64,000 bases of DNA from Bradyrhizobium iriomotense (GTDB lineage Bacteria; Pseudomonadota; Alphaproteobacteria; Rhizobiales; Xanthobacteraceae): positions 62,001 through 126,000 of the forward strand of contig NZ_JAFCJZ010000006.1 in the NCBI RefSeq assembly GCF_018130765.1. Direction: 5' to 3'. The notes beneath the pieces are model-generated. The model ran no database searches. It was not told the DNA's origin and saw only the letters and a program-made list of their open reading frames with translations. Positions 43,810 through 52,207 of this stretch are shown piece after piece. Position numbers and translations under genes: made by a program. Each line of letters opens with the position of its first letter. Positions within the stretch are counted from its first letter, which is position 1.

Positions 43810-45429
43810 CTATCGCGCATCCTCCAGAATCATCGTAGCACCCTTCTCTGCGATCATCGCGGTCGGCGTGTTGGTGTTGCCCGAGGTGATGGTCGGCATG
43901 ATCGAGGCATCGACGACGCGCAGGCCGCTGAGTCCGTAGAAGCGCAGCCGTTCGTCGACCACGGCCATCGGATCGTTCGCCGTGCCCATCTTTGCCGTGC
44001 CGACAGGGTGGAAAATGGTGGTGCCGATATCGCCGGCGGCTTTTGCCAGCGAGGCGTCATCGTCGCCGACGGAGGGGCCGGGCAGATATTCGCTGGGGTG
44101 ATATTTCGCGAGTGCCTTCTGCTGCATCAGGCGTCGCGTGGTGCGGATGGCGTCGGCGGCGACCTGGCGGTCGTCGTCGGTCGACAGGTAGTTTGGCGCG
44201 ATGATCGGCTTCTCGTCAGGCGTTGTCGCGCGCAGCCGCACGGTGCCGCGCGAGGTCGGCTGCAGATTGCAGGCGCTGACCGTGATCGCGGGGAAGCGGT
44301 GCAGCGGATCGCCGAACTTGTCGAGTGACAGCGGCTGCACGTGGAACTGGATGTTGGCGCGGGAGCGCGTCGCGTCGGAGCGCGTGAAGATGCCGAGCTG
44401 CGACGGCGCCATGGTCAGGGGACCGCGCCGGCGGAAGGCGTAGTCGAGCCCCATCAGGCCGCGGCGGAACAGATTGTAATAGGTCTCGTTCAGCGTGCGC
44501 ACGCCCTCGACCTTGTAGATCGCCCGCTGCTGCAGATGATCATGCAGATTGCGACCGACGCCGGGCTTGTCCATGACGATGTCGATGCCCAATGGCGACA
44601 GCCAGTCGGCGGGGCCGATGCCGGAGCGGTGCAGCACCTGCACCGAGCCGATCGCGCCGGCCGAGAGGATCACCTCGCGCTTCGCACGCGCCTCGATGAT
44701 CTCGCCGTTCTGGATGAATCGCACGCCGACGGCGCGGCCCTGCTCGATGATGAGACGGTCGACCAGCACGTGCTTCTCGAGCCGCAAATTGGGACGGTTC
44801 AGCGCGGGCTTGAGGAAACCGCGCGCCGACGACCAGCGCCGGCCGCGCTTCTGGTTGACGTGGAAATAGCTGGTGCCTTCGTTGTCGCCGGTGTTGAAAT
44901 CCGGGATGCGCTTGATGCCCATCTCCTCGGCAGCGTCACCGACGGCGTCGAGAACGGCCCATGACAGCCGCGGTGCCTCGATGCGCCAGCCGCCGCCGAC
45001 ACCGTGATGCTCGCTCGCGCCCAGGAAGTGATCCTCGATCCGCCTAAACAGCGGCAGCACGTCATCATAGCCCCAGCCGGTCATGCCGAGCTGACGCCAG
45101 TGATCGTAGTCGGCGGCCTGGCCGCGCATCGAGATCATGGCGTTGATCGCCGAGCAGCCGCCGATGACCTTGCCGCGGGGATAGGCCAGCGCGCGGCCGT
45201 TCAGCCCCGGCTCGGCCTCGGTCTTGAACATCCAGTCCGAGCGCGGATTGCCGATCGCGAAGAGGTAGCCGACCGGAATGTGGAACCAGATCCAGTTGTC
45301 GTCGCCGCCCGCTTCAAGGACGAGCACCCGATTGCGGGAATCGGCCGAGAGCCGGTTGGCGATGATGCAGCCGGCCGTGCCGGCTCCGACGACAATGTAG
45401 TCAAATTCACCTTCGAGCCGTCTCGGCAT
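43810..45429 (-). CDS. GMC family oxidoreductase (choline dehydrogenase-like)
   Basis: This is a 539-residue FAD enzyme. The N-terminus carries the dinucleotide motif FDYIVVGAGTAGCIIANRLS, then YPRGKVIGGCSAINAMISMRGQ, the first GMC signature. The second, GAIGSVQVLHRSGIGP, is near residue 265. The catalytic His is in HPVGTAKMG near 480, and the C-terminal NTNTPTAMIAEKGA closes the FAD site. Substrates of this broad family are alcohols such as choline, polyethylene glycol or aryl alcohols, and none can be picked here. It is divergent from the M20 hydrolase gene. Confidence 0.93.
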   Translation of the reverse strand: MPRRLEGEFDYIVVGAGTAGCIIANRLSADSRNRVLVLEAGGDDNWIWFHIPVGYLFAIGNPRSDWMFKTEAEPGLNGRALAYPRGKVIGGCSAINAMISMRGQAADYDHWRQLGMTGWGYDDVLPLFRRIEDHFLGASEHHGVGGGWRIEAPRLSWAVLDAVGDAAEEMGIKRIPDFNTGDNEGTSYFHVNQKRGRRWSSARGFLKPALNRPNLRLEKHVLVDRLIIEQGRAVGVRFIQNGEIIEARAKREVILSAGAIGSVQVLHRSGIGPADWLSPLGIDIVMDKPGVGRNLHDHLQQRAIYKVEGVRTLNETYYNLFRRGLMGLDYAFRRRGPLTMAPSQLGIFTRSDATRSRANIQFHVQPLSLDKFGDPLHRFPAITVSACNLQPTSRGTVRLRATTPDEKPIIAPNYLSTDDDRQVAADAIRTTRRLMQQKALAKYHPSEYLPGPSVGDDDASLAKAAGDIGTTIFHPVGTAKMGTANDPMAVVDERLRFYGLSGLRVVDASIMPTITSGNTNTPTAMIAEKGATMILEDAR

Positions 45430-45604
45430 TCTGCTTCCACCCGGATGGTCACTTTAACGTCCGTCCTAATAGGCAGACCCGCCGGACCGGGACAAGCCCG
45501 GCCATGCCTGTTCGTCAGGGCCAGACCCCGATCCCGGGGAGTTGGGTGGACTGGCGCTTGCATGGTAGACAGTCCTGTATTCCCAACAAAGCTTGAGACC
45601 CTCC

Positions 45605-46777
45605 ATGCCCATCGTGAACCGTGTCGCCGACCTTCAACCCGATATTCAGGCCTGGCGCCGGGACATCCATGAGCATCCCGAGCTGCTCTATGACGTCCAC
45701 CGCACCGCAGCATTCGTGGCGGACCGGCTGCGCGAGTTCGGCTGCGATGAGGTCGTGACTGGCCTCGGCCAGACCGGCGTGGTCGGCGTGATCAAGGGCA
45801 GCAAGCCGGCCGGCGACGGGCTCAAGGTGATCGGCCTGCGCGCCGACATGGATGCGCTGCCGGTGGAGGAGCAGACCAACCTGCCTTACGCCTCCAAGAC
45901 CCCGGGCAAGATGCACGCCTGCGGCCATGACGGCCACACCGCGATGCTGCTCGGGGCCGCCCGCTACCTCGCCGAGACCCGCAACTTCGCCGGCGATGCG
46001 ATCGTGATCTTCCAGCCCGCCGAGGAGGGCGGCGCCGGCGGCGCGGCCATGGTCAAGGACGGCCTGATGGAACGCTTCGGCATCGAGCAGGTCTACGGCA
46101 TGCACAACGGCCCGGGCATCCCGATCGGCTCGTTCGCGATCCGGCCGGGTCCGATCATGGCGGCGACCGACGAGGTCGACATCATGATCGAGGGCCTCGG
46201 CGGCCATGCCGCGCGTCCGCACAAATGCATCGATTCCGTGCTGGTCGGCGCGCAGGTGATCACGGCGCTGCAGTCGATCGTGGCGCGCAGCGTCGATCCG
46301 CTGGAATCGGCGGTGATCTCGATCTGCGAATTCCACGCCGGCAACGCCCGCAACGTCATTCCGCAGACCGCGACGCTGAAGGGCACCATCCGCACGCTGT
46401 CGCCGGAGGTGCGCAAGCTGGTTGAGAAGCGCGTGCACGAGGTGGTGGCGGGCGTGGCGCAGATCACCGGCGCCAAGATCGATCTGCACTACAAGCGCAA
46501 CTATCCCGTGGTGAACAACCATGCCGCCGAGACCGAGGTGGCGCGGCGCATTGCCAAGCAGGTCGCGGGCGAAGCCAATGTGCACGAGATGCCGCCGCTG
46601 ATGGGCGGCGAGGATTTCGCCTACATGCTGGAAGCGCGCCCCGGCGCCTTCATCTTCTGCGGCAACGGCGACAGCGCCGGCCTGCATCACCCCGCCTACA
46701 ATTTCAACGACGAGGCGATCGTGTTCGGCACGTCCTACTGGGTGAAGCTGGTCGAGGAATCGCTGGCGGCGTCTTAA
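45605..46777 (+). CDS. M20 family amidohydrolase (hippurate hydrolase type)
   Basis: This 390-residue zinc peptidase-fold enzyme has the metal and catalytic motifs GLRADMDALPVEE, HACGHDGHT, FQPAEEGGAGG and, near the C-terminus, MGGEDFAYMLEARPG. A dimerisation/lid domain lies at about residues 185-295 and starts GLGGHAARPH. Relatives cut N-acyl amino acids, hippurate or indole-acetyl-amino acid conjugates. In a soil or plant-associated bacterium the last is of interest but unproven. The ATG at 45605 gives the family N-terminus. A bidirectional terminator follows. Confidence 0.93.
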   Translation: MPIVNRVADLQPDIQAWRRDIHEHPELLYDVHRTAAFVADRLREFGCDEVVTGLGQTGVVGVIKGSKPAGDGLKVIGLRADMDALPVEEQTNLPYASKTPGKMHACGHDGHTAMLLGAARYLAETRNFAGDAIVIFQPAEEGGAGGAAMVKDGLMERFGIEQVYGMHNGPGIPIGSFAIRPGPIMAATDEVDIMIEGLGGHAARPHKCIDSVLVGAQVITALQSIVARSVDPLESAVISICEFHAGNARNVIPQTATLKGTIRTLSPEVRKLVEKRVHEVVAGVAQITGAKIDLHYKRNYPVVNNHAAETEVARRIAKQVAGEANVHEMPPLMGGEDFAYMLEARPGAFIFCGNGDSAGLHHPAYNFNDEAIVFGTSYWVKLVEESLAAS

Positions 46778-46800
46778 GGCCGATTTCCTCGCACAAACGA

Positions 46801-46830
46801 AAAGGGCCCGTGCATCGCACGGGCCCTTTG
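46801..46830. terminator. Bidirectional terminator
   Basis: The stem AAAGGGCCCGTGC / GCACGGGCCCTTT has a loop of four bases and A/T tracts on both sides. It lies between the convergent M20 hydrolase and phosphate transporter genes and can serve both. Confidence 0.9.
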
Positions 46831-46850
46831 TTCTTGAGTGATGCGGTGGC

Positions 46851-48479
46851 TCAGAAGATCCGCGAGAAGATCACGTAGAGCGTGGCCGACAGCATGATCG
46901 CGCAGGGCAGCGTCAGCACCCACGCCATCAGCAGGTTGCGGATCGTGGACCACTGCAGGCCCGAACCGTTCGCCGCCATGGTGCCGGCGACGCCCGAGGA
47001 CAGCACGTGGGTGGTCGAGACCGGCAGGCCGAACACGTCGGCCGCGCCGATCGTGGCGGCGGCCACGAGCTCGGCGGAGGCACCCTGCGCATAGGTGAGA
47101 TGGCTCTTGCCGATCTTCTCTCCGACGGTGACGACGATGCGCTTCCAGCCGATCATGGTGCCGAGGCCGAGCGCGATCGCGACCGCGATCTTCACCCAGT
47201 TCGGGATGAACTTCGTGGCGGCATCGAGCGAGCCCTTGTAGGCGTTGAGGGTCGCGATCTCCTCCTTGTTCAGATCGTTCTCCTTGTCCTTCATCAGGAA
47301 GCGGATCGCTTCCGAGGTCATGTACATGTCGTTGCGGGTGTTGCCGACGGCTTCCGCCGGCACCTTGTTCAGCGTGCCGTATTTGGCGACCTGGTCGCCG
47401 ACATCCTTCACCAGCACGGCGAGCGAGGGATAGGTGCCTTCGTTGATGTGATGCAGCGCGATGTACTGCGTCACCGCCGGACGGGGATCGCCGATGATGC
47501 TGTGGCCGGCGCCCTTGGCCGAGATCACCCTGGCGGCGGCGTCCGAGGTCTTCTGGAACTGGGCGACCTGGGATTCCGGCAGCGCGCGGTTGAGCGCGTA
47601 GGCAGTCGGCACGGTGCCGATCAGGATCAGCATGATCAGGCCCATGCCCTTCTGGCCGTCGTTCGAGCCGTGCGCGAAGCTGACGCCGGTGCAGGTCAGG
47701 ATCAAGAGGCCGCGGATCCAGAGCGGCGGCGCCTTGTTGCCTTCGGGCGCAGCATAGAGCGCCGGGTTACGCACGATGAACTTGAGCGCGAGCAGCAGCA
47801 CGGCGGCGCAGATGAAGCCGACCAACGGCGACAGCAGCAGCGCATAGCCGATCTCGGTGGCCTTGCTCCAGTCCACGCCCGAGGTGCCGTCGCGGCCGCG
47901 CATGACGGCGTTGGCGATGCCGACGCCGATGATAGAGCCGATCAGCGTGTGCGAGGACGAGGCGGGCAGGCCGAAGAACCAGGTGCCGAGATTCCACAGG
48001 ATCGCGGCGATCAGCAGCGCGAACACCATGGCGAAGCCGGCGCTGGAGCCGACCTGGAGGATCAACTCGACCGGCAGCAGCGAGACGATGCCGAAGGCGA
48101 CCGCGCCGGAGGACAAGAGCACGCCGAGGAAATTGAAGAAGCCCGACCACATCACGGCGACTTCAGCCGGCAGCGAATGGGTGTAGATCACGGTCGCCAC
48201 CGCATTGGCGGTGTCGTGGAAACCGTTGACGAACTCGAAGCCGAGCGCGATCAGCAGGGCGACGAACAATAGGATGTAGGGCAGGAAGGTCGTGACCCGC
48301 GTGCCGGTGGCGTTGACATCGGCATAGATGCTGTAGGCGACGAACAGCAGGCCCGCGGCGAGGATACCGAAGAACAGGATCATCGTCAGCGGGTTGAAGC
48401 CCTTGTCGAGATTGGGCCGGGAGGCTGGCTGGATCGGCGCGGGATCGGCTACCGCGCGGTCGAATGCTACATCGGTCAT
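46851..48479 (-). CDS. PiT family inorganic phosphate transporter
   Basis: This is a 542-residue membrane transporter that takes up phosphate, as metal-phosphate, with a proton or cation. The two inverted PiT signatures are present: ALGFEFVNGFHDTANAVATVIYT near the N-terminus and GVSFAHGSNDGQKGMGLIM in the middle. The C-terminal half repeats the fold with GAADVFGLPVSTTHVLSSGVAGTM. About 11 spans are visible, with a cytoplasmic loop of roughly 150 residues between the halves. The ATG at 48479 is preferred to one at 48545. I found no Pho box upstream. Confidence 0.94.
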   Translation of the reverse strand: MTDVAFDRAVADPAPIQPASRPNLDKGFNPLTMILFFGILAAGLLFVAYSIYADVNATGTRVTTFLPYILLFVALLIALGFEFVNGFHDTANAVATVIYTHSLPAEVAVMWSGFFNFLGVLLSSGAVAFGIVSLLPVELILQVGSSAGFAMVFALLIAAILWNLGTWFFGLPASSSHTLIGSIIGVGIANAVMRGRDGTSGVDWSKATEIGYALLLSPLVGFICAAVLLLALKFIVRNPALYAAPEGNKAPPLWIRGLLILTCTGVSFAHGSNDGQKGMGLIMLILIGTVPTAYALNRALPESQVAQFQKTSDAAARVISAKGAGHSIIGDPRPAVTQYIALHHINEGTYPSLAVLVKDVGDQVAKYGTLNKVPAEAVGNTRNDMYMTSEAIRFLMKDKENDLNKEEIATLNAYKGSLDAATKFIPNWVKIAVAIALGLGTMIGWKRIVVTVGEKIGKSHLTYAQGASAELVAAATIGAADVFGLPVSTTHVLSSGVAGTMAANGSGLQWSTIRNLLMAWVLTLPCAIMLSATLYVIFSRIF

Positions 48480-48577
48480 GTCAGGACGCCCCTTAACTTT
48501 CAGGTAAGGGTATTGTCCGCGATGGATTTGAAGGCTGGATGACAAGCGGTGGTTGAAAAGCGCTTTACCACCAGTAT

Positions 48578-50020
48578 TTAGGCCGCGCGCGCGGATTTCC
48601 TCTGCAGGCCGGCGGCGATCTTCAGGTCTTCGACAAAGCGCTGATATTCCAGCGCCTTGGCCTCCGGATCGGGCAGCCGCAGCAGATAGGACGGGTGCAC
48701 CGTCACCAGCGCCTTGCGGCCATCGGGAAGGTCGATGAGCCGGCCGCGGTTCTTGCCTATGGGAGTGATCTTGCCGAACACGCTCTGCGCGGCGGTTGCG
48801 CCCATTGCCACGATGAGGTCGGGCTGGATTGCCGAAACCTCCCGCTCATACCATTGCCGGCACGCCCGGATCTCCGGCGTATTCGGCTTCTGGTGCAGGC
48901 GGATCTTTCCGCGCGGCACGAATTTGAAGTGCTTCACCGCGTTGGTGACATAGACCTTCTTGCGGTCGACGCCTGCCTCCTCGAGCGCGCGGTCGAGCAT
49001 CTGGCCGGCCGGGCCGACGAAGGGATGGCCGGCGAGGTCTTCCTTGTCGCCGGGCTGCTCGCCGACCAGCATGATATTGGCATTCTTCGGGCCCTCGCCG
49101 AACACGGTCTGGGTCGCGTCCTTGTAGAGTGGGCAGGCGCGACAATGCGCGGCTTCCTTGCGGAGCGCTTCGAGATCGTCGGCAGCAAGCTTGCGTGTCA
49201 TCGGAGCCTCCGGCCGCTTCTGAGGCTTGTGCGGATCGGTTGCGGCATTGGCGATCATGGCGCCGGTCATGCGCTCGGCATCCTCGATCAGGGGCTTAAT
49301 GATCGAAGCCTCGGGCAGGTTCCTCCAGTATTTCTTCGGCATCTCGGCCTGCATCGCCTTCACCTTGAGCCGGGCTGGATTGAAGATGCTGGCGTAGTAA
49401 CGCCGCCAGGTTTCCTCGAGCCGGTCTTCGTTCGGTGCTTCGCTCTTGCTGACACCCGGCGTGAACGAGAGCGCGTGGCCGTCCCAATGAGCGCACAGAT
49501 CGGGCGTCAGGATCGACCAGGGCATGTCGGCAAAGCGTTTTGCGAAGAACGGCGCTGCGAGCTCGACGATGTGATGCTCCGGCTCGAACCAGGCAACGTA
49601 GTATGCGTCGCGTTCCCGACCGATCTCGCGGAAGCGCACGAAGGCATGCATCTTGTGCTCGTCGCGATGGACGGCTCTTGCCATCGCCGTGACCTGCGCG
49701 ACATCAGGATCGGTCGCGACCTCGATGAGATCGTGGTTGTCCTTGAGCCGGAACAGCAGGCGATAGAGGATGGCAAAGCGTTGGGGATCGCGATGCAGGA
49801 TCGCGGCCTTCGCCAGCTCGACGAATTTTGCCGATACGTTGAAGGTGCCGTCGTTCACCTCGAGGATCGGAGACGGTGCGGGTGGCGCAAATAACTCGGC
49901 TTCGCCGCCTTTCACGGTCCAGGTGACATCGCCGGGCTGCATGTGGTGAAGCACGAGGCTACGCGCGGCTTTGCGCCAGCCGTCGAAATCGGTTTCGGTA
50001 TCGAGGGTGATGTACTGCAT
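48578..50020 (-). CDS. UdgX-type uracil-DNA binding protein fused to DUF4130
   Basis: This is a 480-residue two-domain protein. Residues 1-260 are a DUF4130-type domain, which in other genomes is found with the neighbouring radical SAM protein. Residues 280-470 are a family 4-like uracil-DNA glycosylase: HCRACPLY with iron-sulfur Cys, GEQPGDKED, PFVGPAGQMLD, and VTVHPSYLLR near the end. The loop PRGKIRLHQKP with H376 matches the KRRIH loop of UdgX, whose His forms a covalent link to the abasic site. Here the loop reads K-I-R-L-H. The gene start shares one base with the stop of the radical SAM gene, so the two are co-translated. Confidence 0.9.
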   Translation of the reverse strand: MQYITLDTETDFDGWRKAARSLVLHHMQPGDVTWTVKGGEAELFAPPAPSPILEVNDGTFNVSAKFVELAKAAILHRDPQRFAILYRLLFRLKDNHDLIEVATDPDVAQVTAMARAVHRDEHKMHAFVRFREIGRERDAYYVAWFEPEHHIVELAAPFFAKRFADMPWSILTPDLCAHWDGHALSFTPGVSKSEAPNEDRLEETWRRYYASIFNPARLKVKAMQAEMPKKYWRNLPEASIIKPLIEDAERMTGAMIANAATDPHKPQKRPEAPMTRKLAADDLEALRKEAAHCRACPLYKDATQTVFGEGPKNANIMLVGEQPGDKEDLAGHPFVGPAGQMLDRALEEAGVDRKKVYVTNAVKHFKFVPRGKIRLHQKPNTPEIRACRQWYEREVSAIQPDLIVAMGATAAQSVFGKITPIGKNRGRLIDLPDGRKALVTVHPSYLLRLPDPEAKALEYQRFVEDLKIAAGLQRKSARAA

Positions 50021-51255
50021 CAGAAGCCAAATCCCAGTTGCGTTGCTTTCGGCTTGAACCGCTCGATCAGCCCGGCGGCATCGAGACGATGTGGGGCGGG
50101 GCGGTGATCGCTGAGGACGATGAACGGCAGCGCCTTGTTGCGGGGCACATGCAGCCGCGCGAGATCGGCGAGGCGGATCGTGGTGGTGCGCCGCGTCGCG
50201 ATGATGCGCTCGACTGCCTTGGTGCCGAAGCCGGGCACGCGCAGCAGCTCCTCGCGGCTGGCGCGGTTGACGTCGAGCGGGAAGCGGTCGCGATGGCGCA
50301 GCGCCCAGGCGAGCTTTGGGTCGATGTCCAGCGGCAGCATGGCGCTGTCGTCGACGATCTCGCCGACGTCGAAACCGTAGAACCGCATCAGCCAGTCGGC
50401 CTGGTAGAGCCGGTGCTCGCGCAGCAGGGGCGGTGCGCGCAAGGGCAGTGCGCGGCTCGCATCGGGGATCGGGCTGAAGGCGGAGTAGTAGACGCGCCGC
50501 AGTTTGTATGAGCCGTAGAGATTGGCGCTGGTGTGGAGAATGGTGTGATCGGAGGCCGTATCGGCGCCGACGATCATCTGCGTGCTCTGGCCGGCCGGCG
50601 CGAAGCGCTGCGGTTTTGCCTTCGTCTTTGCGCTGCGATCTTCCTCGGCCTCGTCGAGCTTCAGCCGCAGCCGGCCCATGGTGCGGCGGATCGCACGCAC
50701 GTCCTTCTCGGGCGCGAATTGCTTAAGGCTCGTCTCCTGCGGCATCTCGATGTTGATGGACAGGCGATCGGCATATTTGCCGGCTTCCGCGATCAGCGCG
50801 TCGTCGGCCTCGGGAATGGTCTTCAGGTGGATATAGCCGCGGAAGTGATGCTCCTCGCGCAGCTTGCGCGCGACGCTCACCACCTGCTCCATGGTGTAGT
50901 CGGGGCTGCGGATGATGCCGGAGGAGAGGAACAGGCCCTCGATGTAATTGCGCCGGTAGAAGTCGAGCGTCAGCTTGACCACCTCGTCGATGGTGAAGCG
51001 GGCGCGCGGCACGTTGGAGGAGGCGCGGTTGACGCAATAGAGGCAATCGTAGTTGCAGGCGTTGGTCAGCAGCACCTTGAGCAGCGAGATGCAGCGTCCG
51101 TCCGGCGCGTAGGAATGGCAGATGCCCATGCCGGGCGCGGTCGAGCCCATGCCCTTGCCGTCGCTGGAATCCCGCTTCTCGGTGCCGCTGGAGGCGCAGG
51201 ACGCGTCGTATTTGGCGGCATCCGCCAGAATCTCCAGCTTGCGTTGTACGTCCAT
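50020..51255 (-). CDS. Putative DNA modification/repair radical SAM protein
   Basis: This 411-residue protein matches the radical SAM family that accompanies UdgX (TIGR03916). The cluster motif is CNYDCLYC, near residue 67, after the characteristic start MDVQRKLEILADAAKYDASC. A helix-hairpin-helix-like segment near residue 340 (NRASREELLRVPGFGTKAVERI) suggests DNA binding. The start at 51255 gives the family N-terminus; a longer reading would cross the SOS box. Its exact chemistry is unknown. It diverges from imuA and probably shares LexA control. Confidence 0.92.
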   Translation of the reverse strand: MDVQRKLEILADAAKYDASCASSGTEKRDSSDGKGMGSTAPGMGICHSYAPDGRCISLLKVLLTNACNYDCLYCVNRASSNVPRARFTIDEVVKLTLDFYRRNYIEGLFLSSGIIRSPDYTMEQVVSVARKLREEHHFRGYIHLKTIPEADDALIAEAGKYADRLSINIEMPQETSLKQFAPEKDVRAIRRTMGRLRLKLDEAEEDRSAKTKAKPQRFAPAGQSTQMIVGADTASDHTILHTSANLYGSYKLRRVYYSAFSPIPDASRALPLRAPPLLREHRLYQADWLMRFYGFDVGEIVDDSAMLPLDIDPKLAWALRHRDRFPLDVNRASREELLRVPGFGTKAVERIIATRRTTTIRLADLARLHVPRNKALPFIVLSDHRPAPHRLDAAGLIERFKPKATQLGFGF

Positions 51256-51305
51256 GCCTATATCCCTTTGATTCCGCTGAAGAATCAACGAATCCGCCAA
51301 TTCGA

Positions 51306-51334
51306 TTGACTCCCCGGCCGCCGTTAGCTTTATA
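51306..51334 (+). promoter_or_regulatory. Candidate imuA promoter
   Basis: TTGACT at 51306-51311, a 17-base spacer and TTTATA at 51329-51334 make a good sigma-70 promoter. Transcription would start near 51341, inside the SOS box, about 78 bases before imuA. On the other strand TAATAT (51336-51331) could be the -10 for the radical SAM gene. Confidence 0.6.
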
Positions 51335-51337
51335 TTA

Positions 51338-51352
51338 GAACATATCATGAAC
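51338..51352. promoter_or_regulatory. LexA-binding SOS box
   Basis: GAAC-N7-GAAC (read GTTC-N7-GTTC on the other strand) is the alphaproteobacterial LexA site. Both half-sites are perfect. It lies between the divergent radical SAM-UdgX operon and the imuA-imuB-dnaE2 operon and overlaps the predicted imuA transcription start. Confidence 0.92.
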
Positions 51353-51418
51353 AAATGAGCCAGCCGTTGGTTCTCTTTTGGAGAGCCATCGGCAATCACC
51401 TCTGAAGGAGCGGCGAGC

Positions 51419-52207
51419 ATGAGCGGCGCACGTAAAAGCGCGCTTGCGACCTTGCGCGGCCAGATCGAGCGCATCGAGACGGCGGAGGTCGTGCATCAGC
51501 AGGATCGCGTCGCGCTCGGCCATAACGAGGTCGATGGCGTGCTGAAGGGCGGGCTCGCGCGCGCGGCGATCCACGAGGTGTTTTGCGAGGGCCGCCAGGG
51601 TGCGGCCGCGACGGGTTTTGTCATGGGGCTTGCGGGGCGCGTCTCAGCGCGTCGGCCGCTGCTGTGGGTGCGGCAGGATTTTTCGGAAGTCGAGGCCGGC
51701 GCGCTGTCGATGAGCGGGCTCGCCGAGCTCGGCCTCGATCCGCGCCGTGTGGTGATGGTGCGCGCTGCCGATGTCGAGAGCGCGCTGCGCACCTCGGCCG
51801 ATGCGCTCGCCTGCGATGCGCTCGGTGCCGTCGTGCTCGAGCTCTGGGGCGATATCAGGCAGTTCGATCTCGTGGCGAGTCGCAAGCTGACGCTGGCCGC
51901 GCAAGGCTCCGGCGTCACCGGTCTGATGCTGCGCATGGCCGCGCAGCCGTTGCCTTCGACTGCGGAGACACGATGGATGCTGCGCGCGGCGCATTCGCCG
52001 CCGGGCCCGATGTGGAGCGCCTGGGGCGCGCCGCGCTTCGATGCCGAGCTCTTGCGCAATCGTCATGGCCCGTGCGGCCGGTGGATCATGGAATGGAATT
52101 GTGATGAGTGCCAGTTCAGTGAACCCTCGACGTATTCTCAGCCTGTGGCTGCCGCGCCTGCCCATCGACCGGATCCAGCGGTTCCTTGGCAGCGCCGGAC
52201 TGCGTAA
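51419..52207 (+). CDS. imuA: ImuA, mutasome accessory protein
   Basis: This is a 262-residue RecA/SulA-related protein of the SOS mutagenesis cassette. It keeps the ImuA look: LRGQIERIETAEV at the N-terminus, GGLARAAIHEVFCEG (in place of a normal Walker A) near residue 45, and PLLWVRQDFSEVEAGALSMSGLAELGLDPRRVVMVRAAD in the middle. ImuA is thought to bind RecA and help assemble ImuB and DnaE2. AAGGAG eight bases before the ATG supports the start. Its last 34 codons overlap imuB in another frame, and that C-terminal tail looks unlike structured protein. Confidence 0.93.
   Translation: MSGARKSALATLRGQIERIETAEVVHQQDRVALGHNEVDGVLKGGLARAAIHEVFCEGRQGAAATGFVMGLAGRVSARRPLLWVRQDFSEVEAGALSMSGLAELGLDPRRVVMVRAADVESALRTSADALACDALGAVVLELWGDIRQFDLVASRKLTLAAQGSGVTGLMLRMAAQPLPSTAETRWMLRAAHSPPGPMWSAWGAPRFDAELLRNRHGPCGRWIMEWNCDECQFSEPSTYSQPVAAAPAHRPDPAVPWQRRTA

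Noticed and set aside
48480..48577. Pho box upstream of the PiT transporter gene
   Set aside because: No CTGTCAT-like direct repeats are present; PiT genes are often not PhoB-induced anyway.
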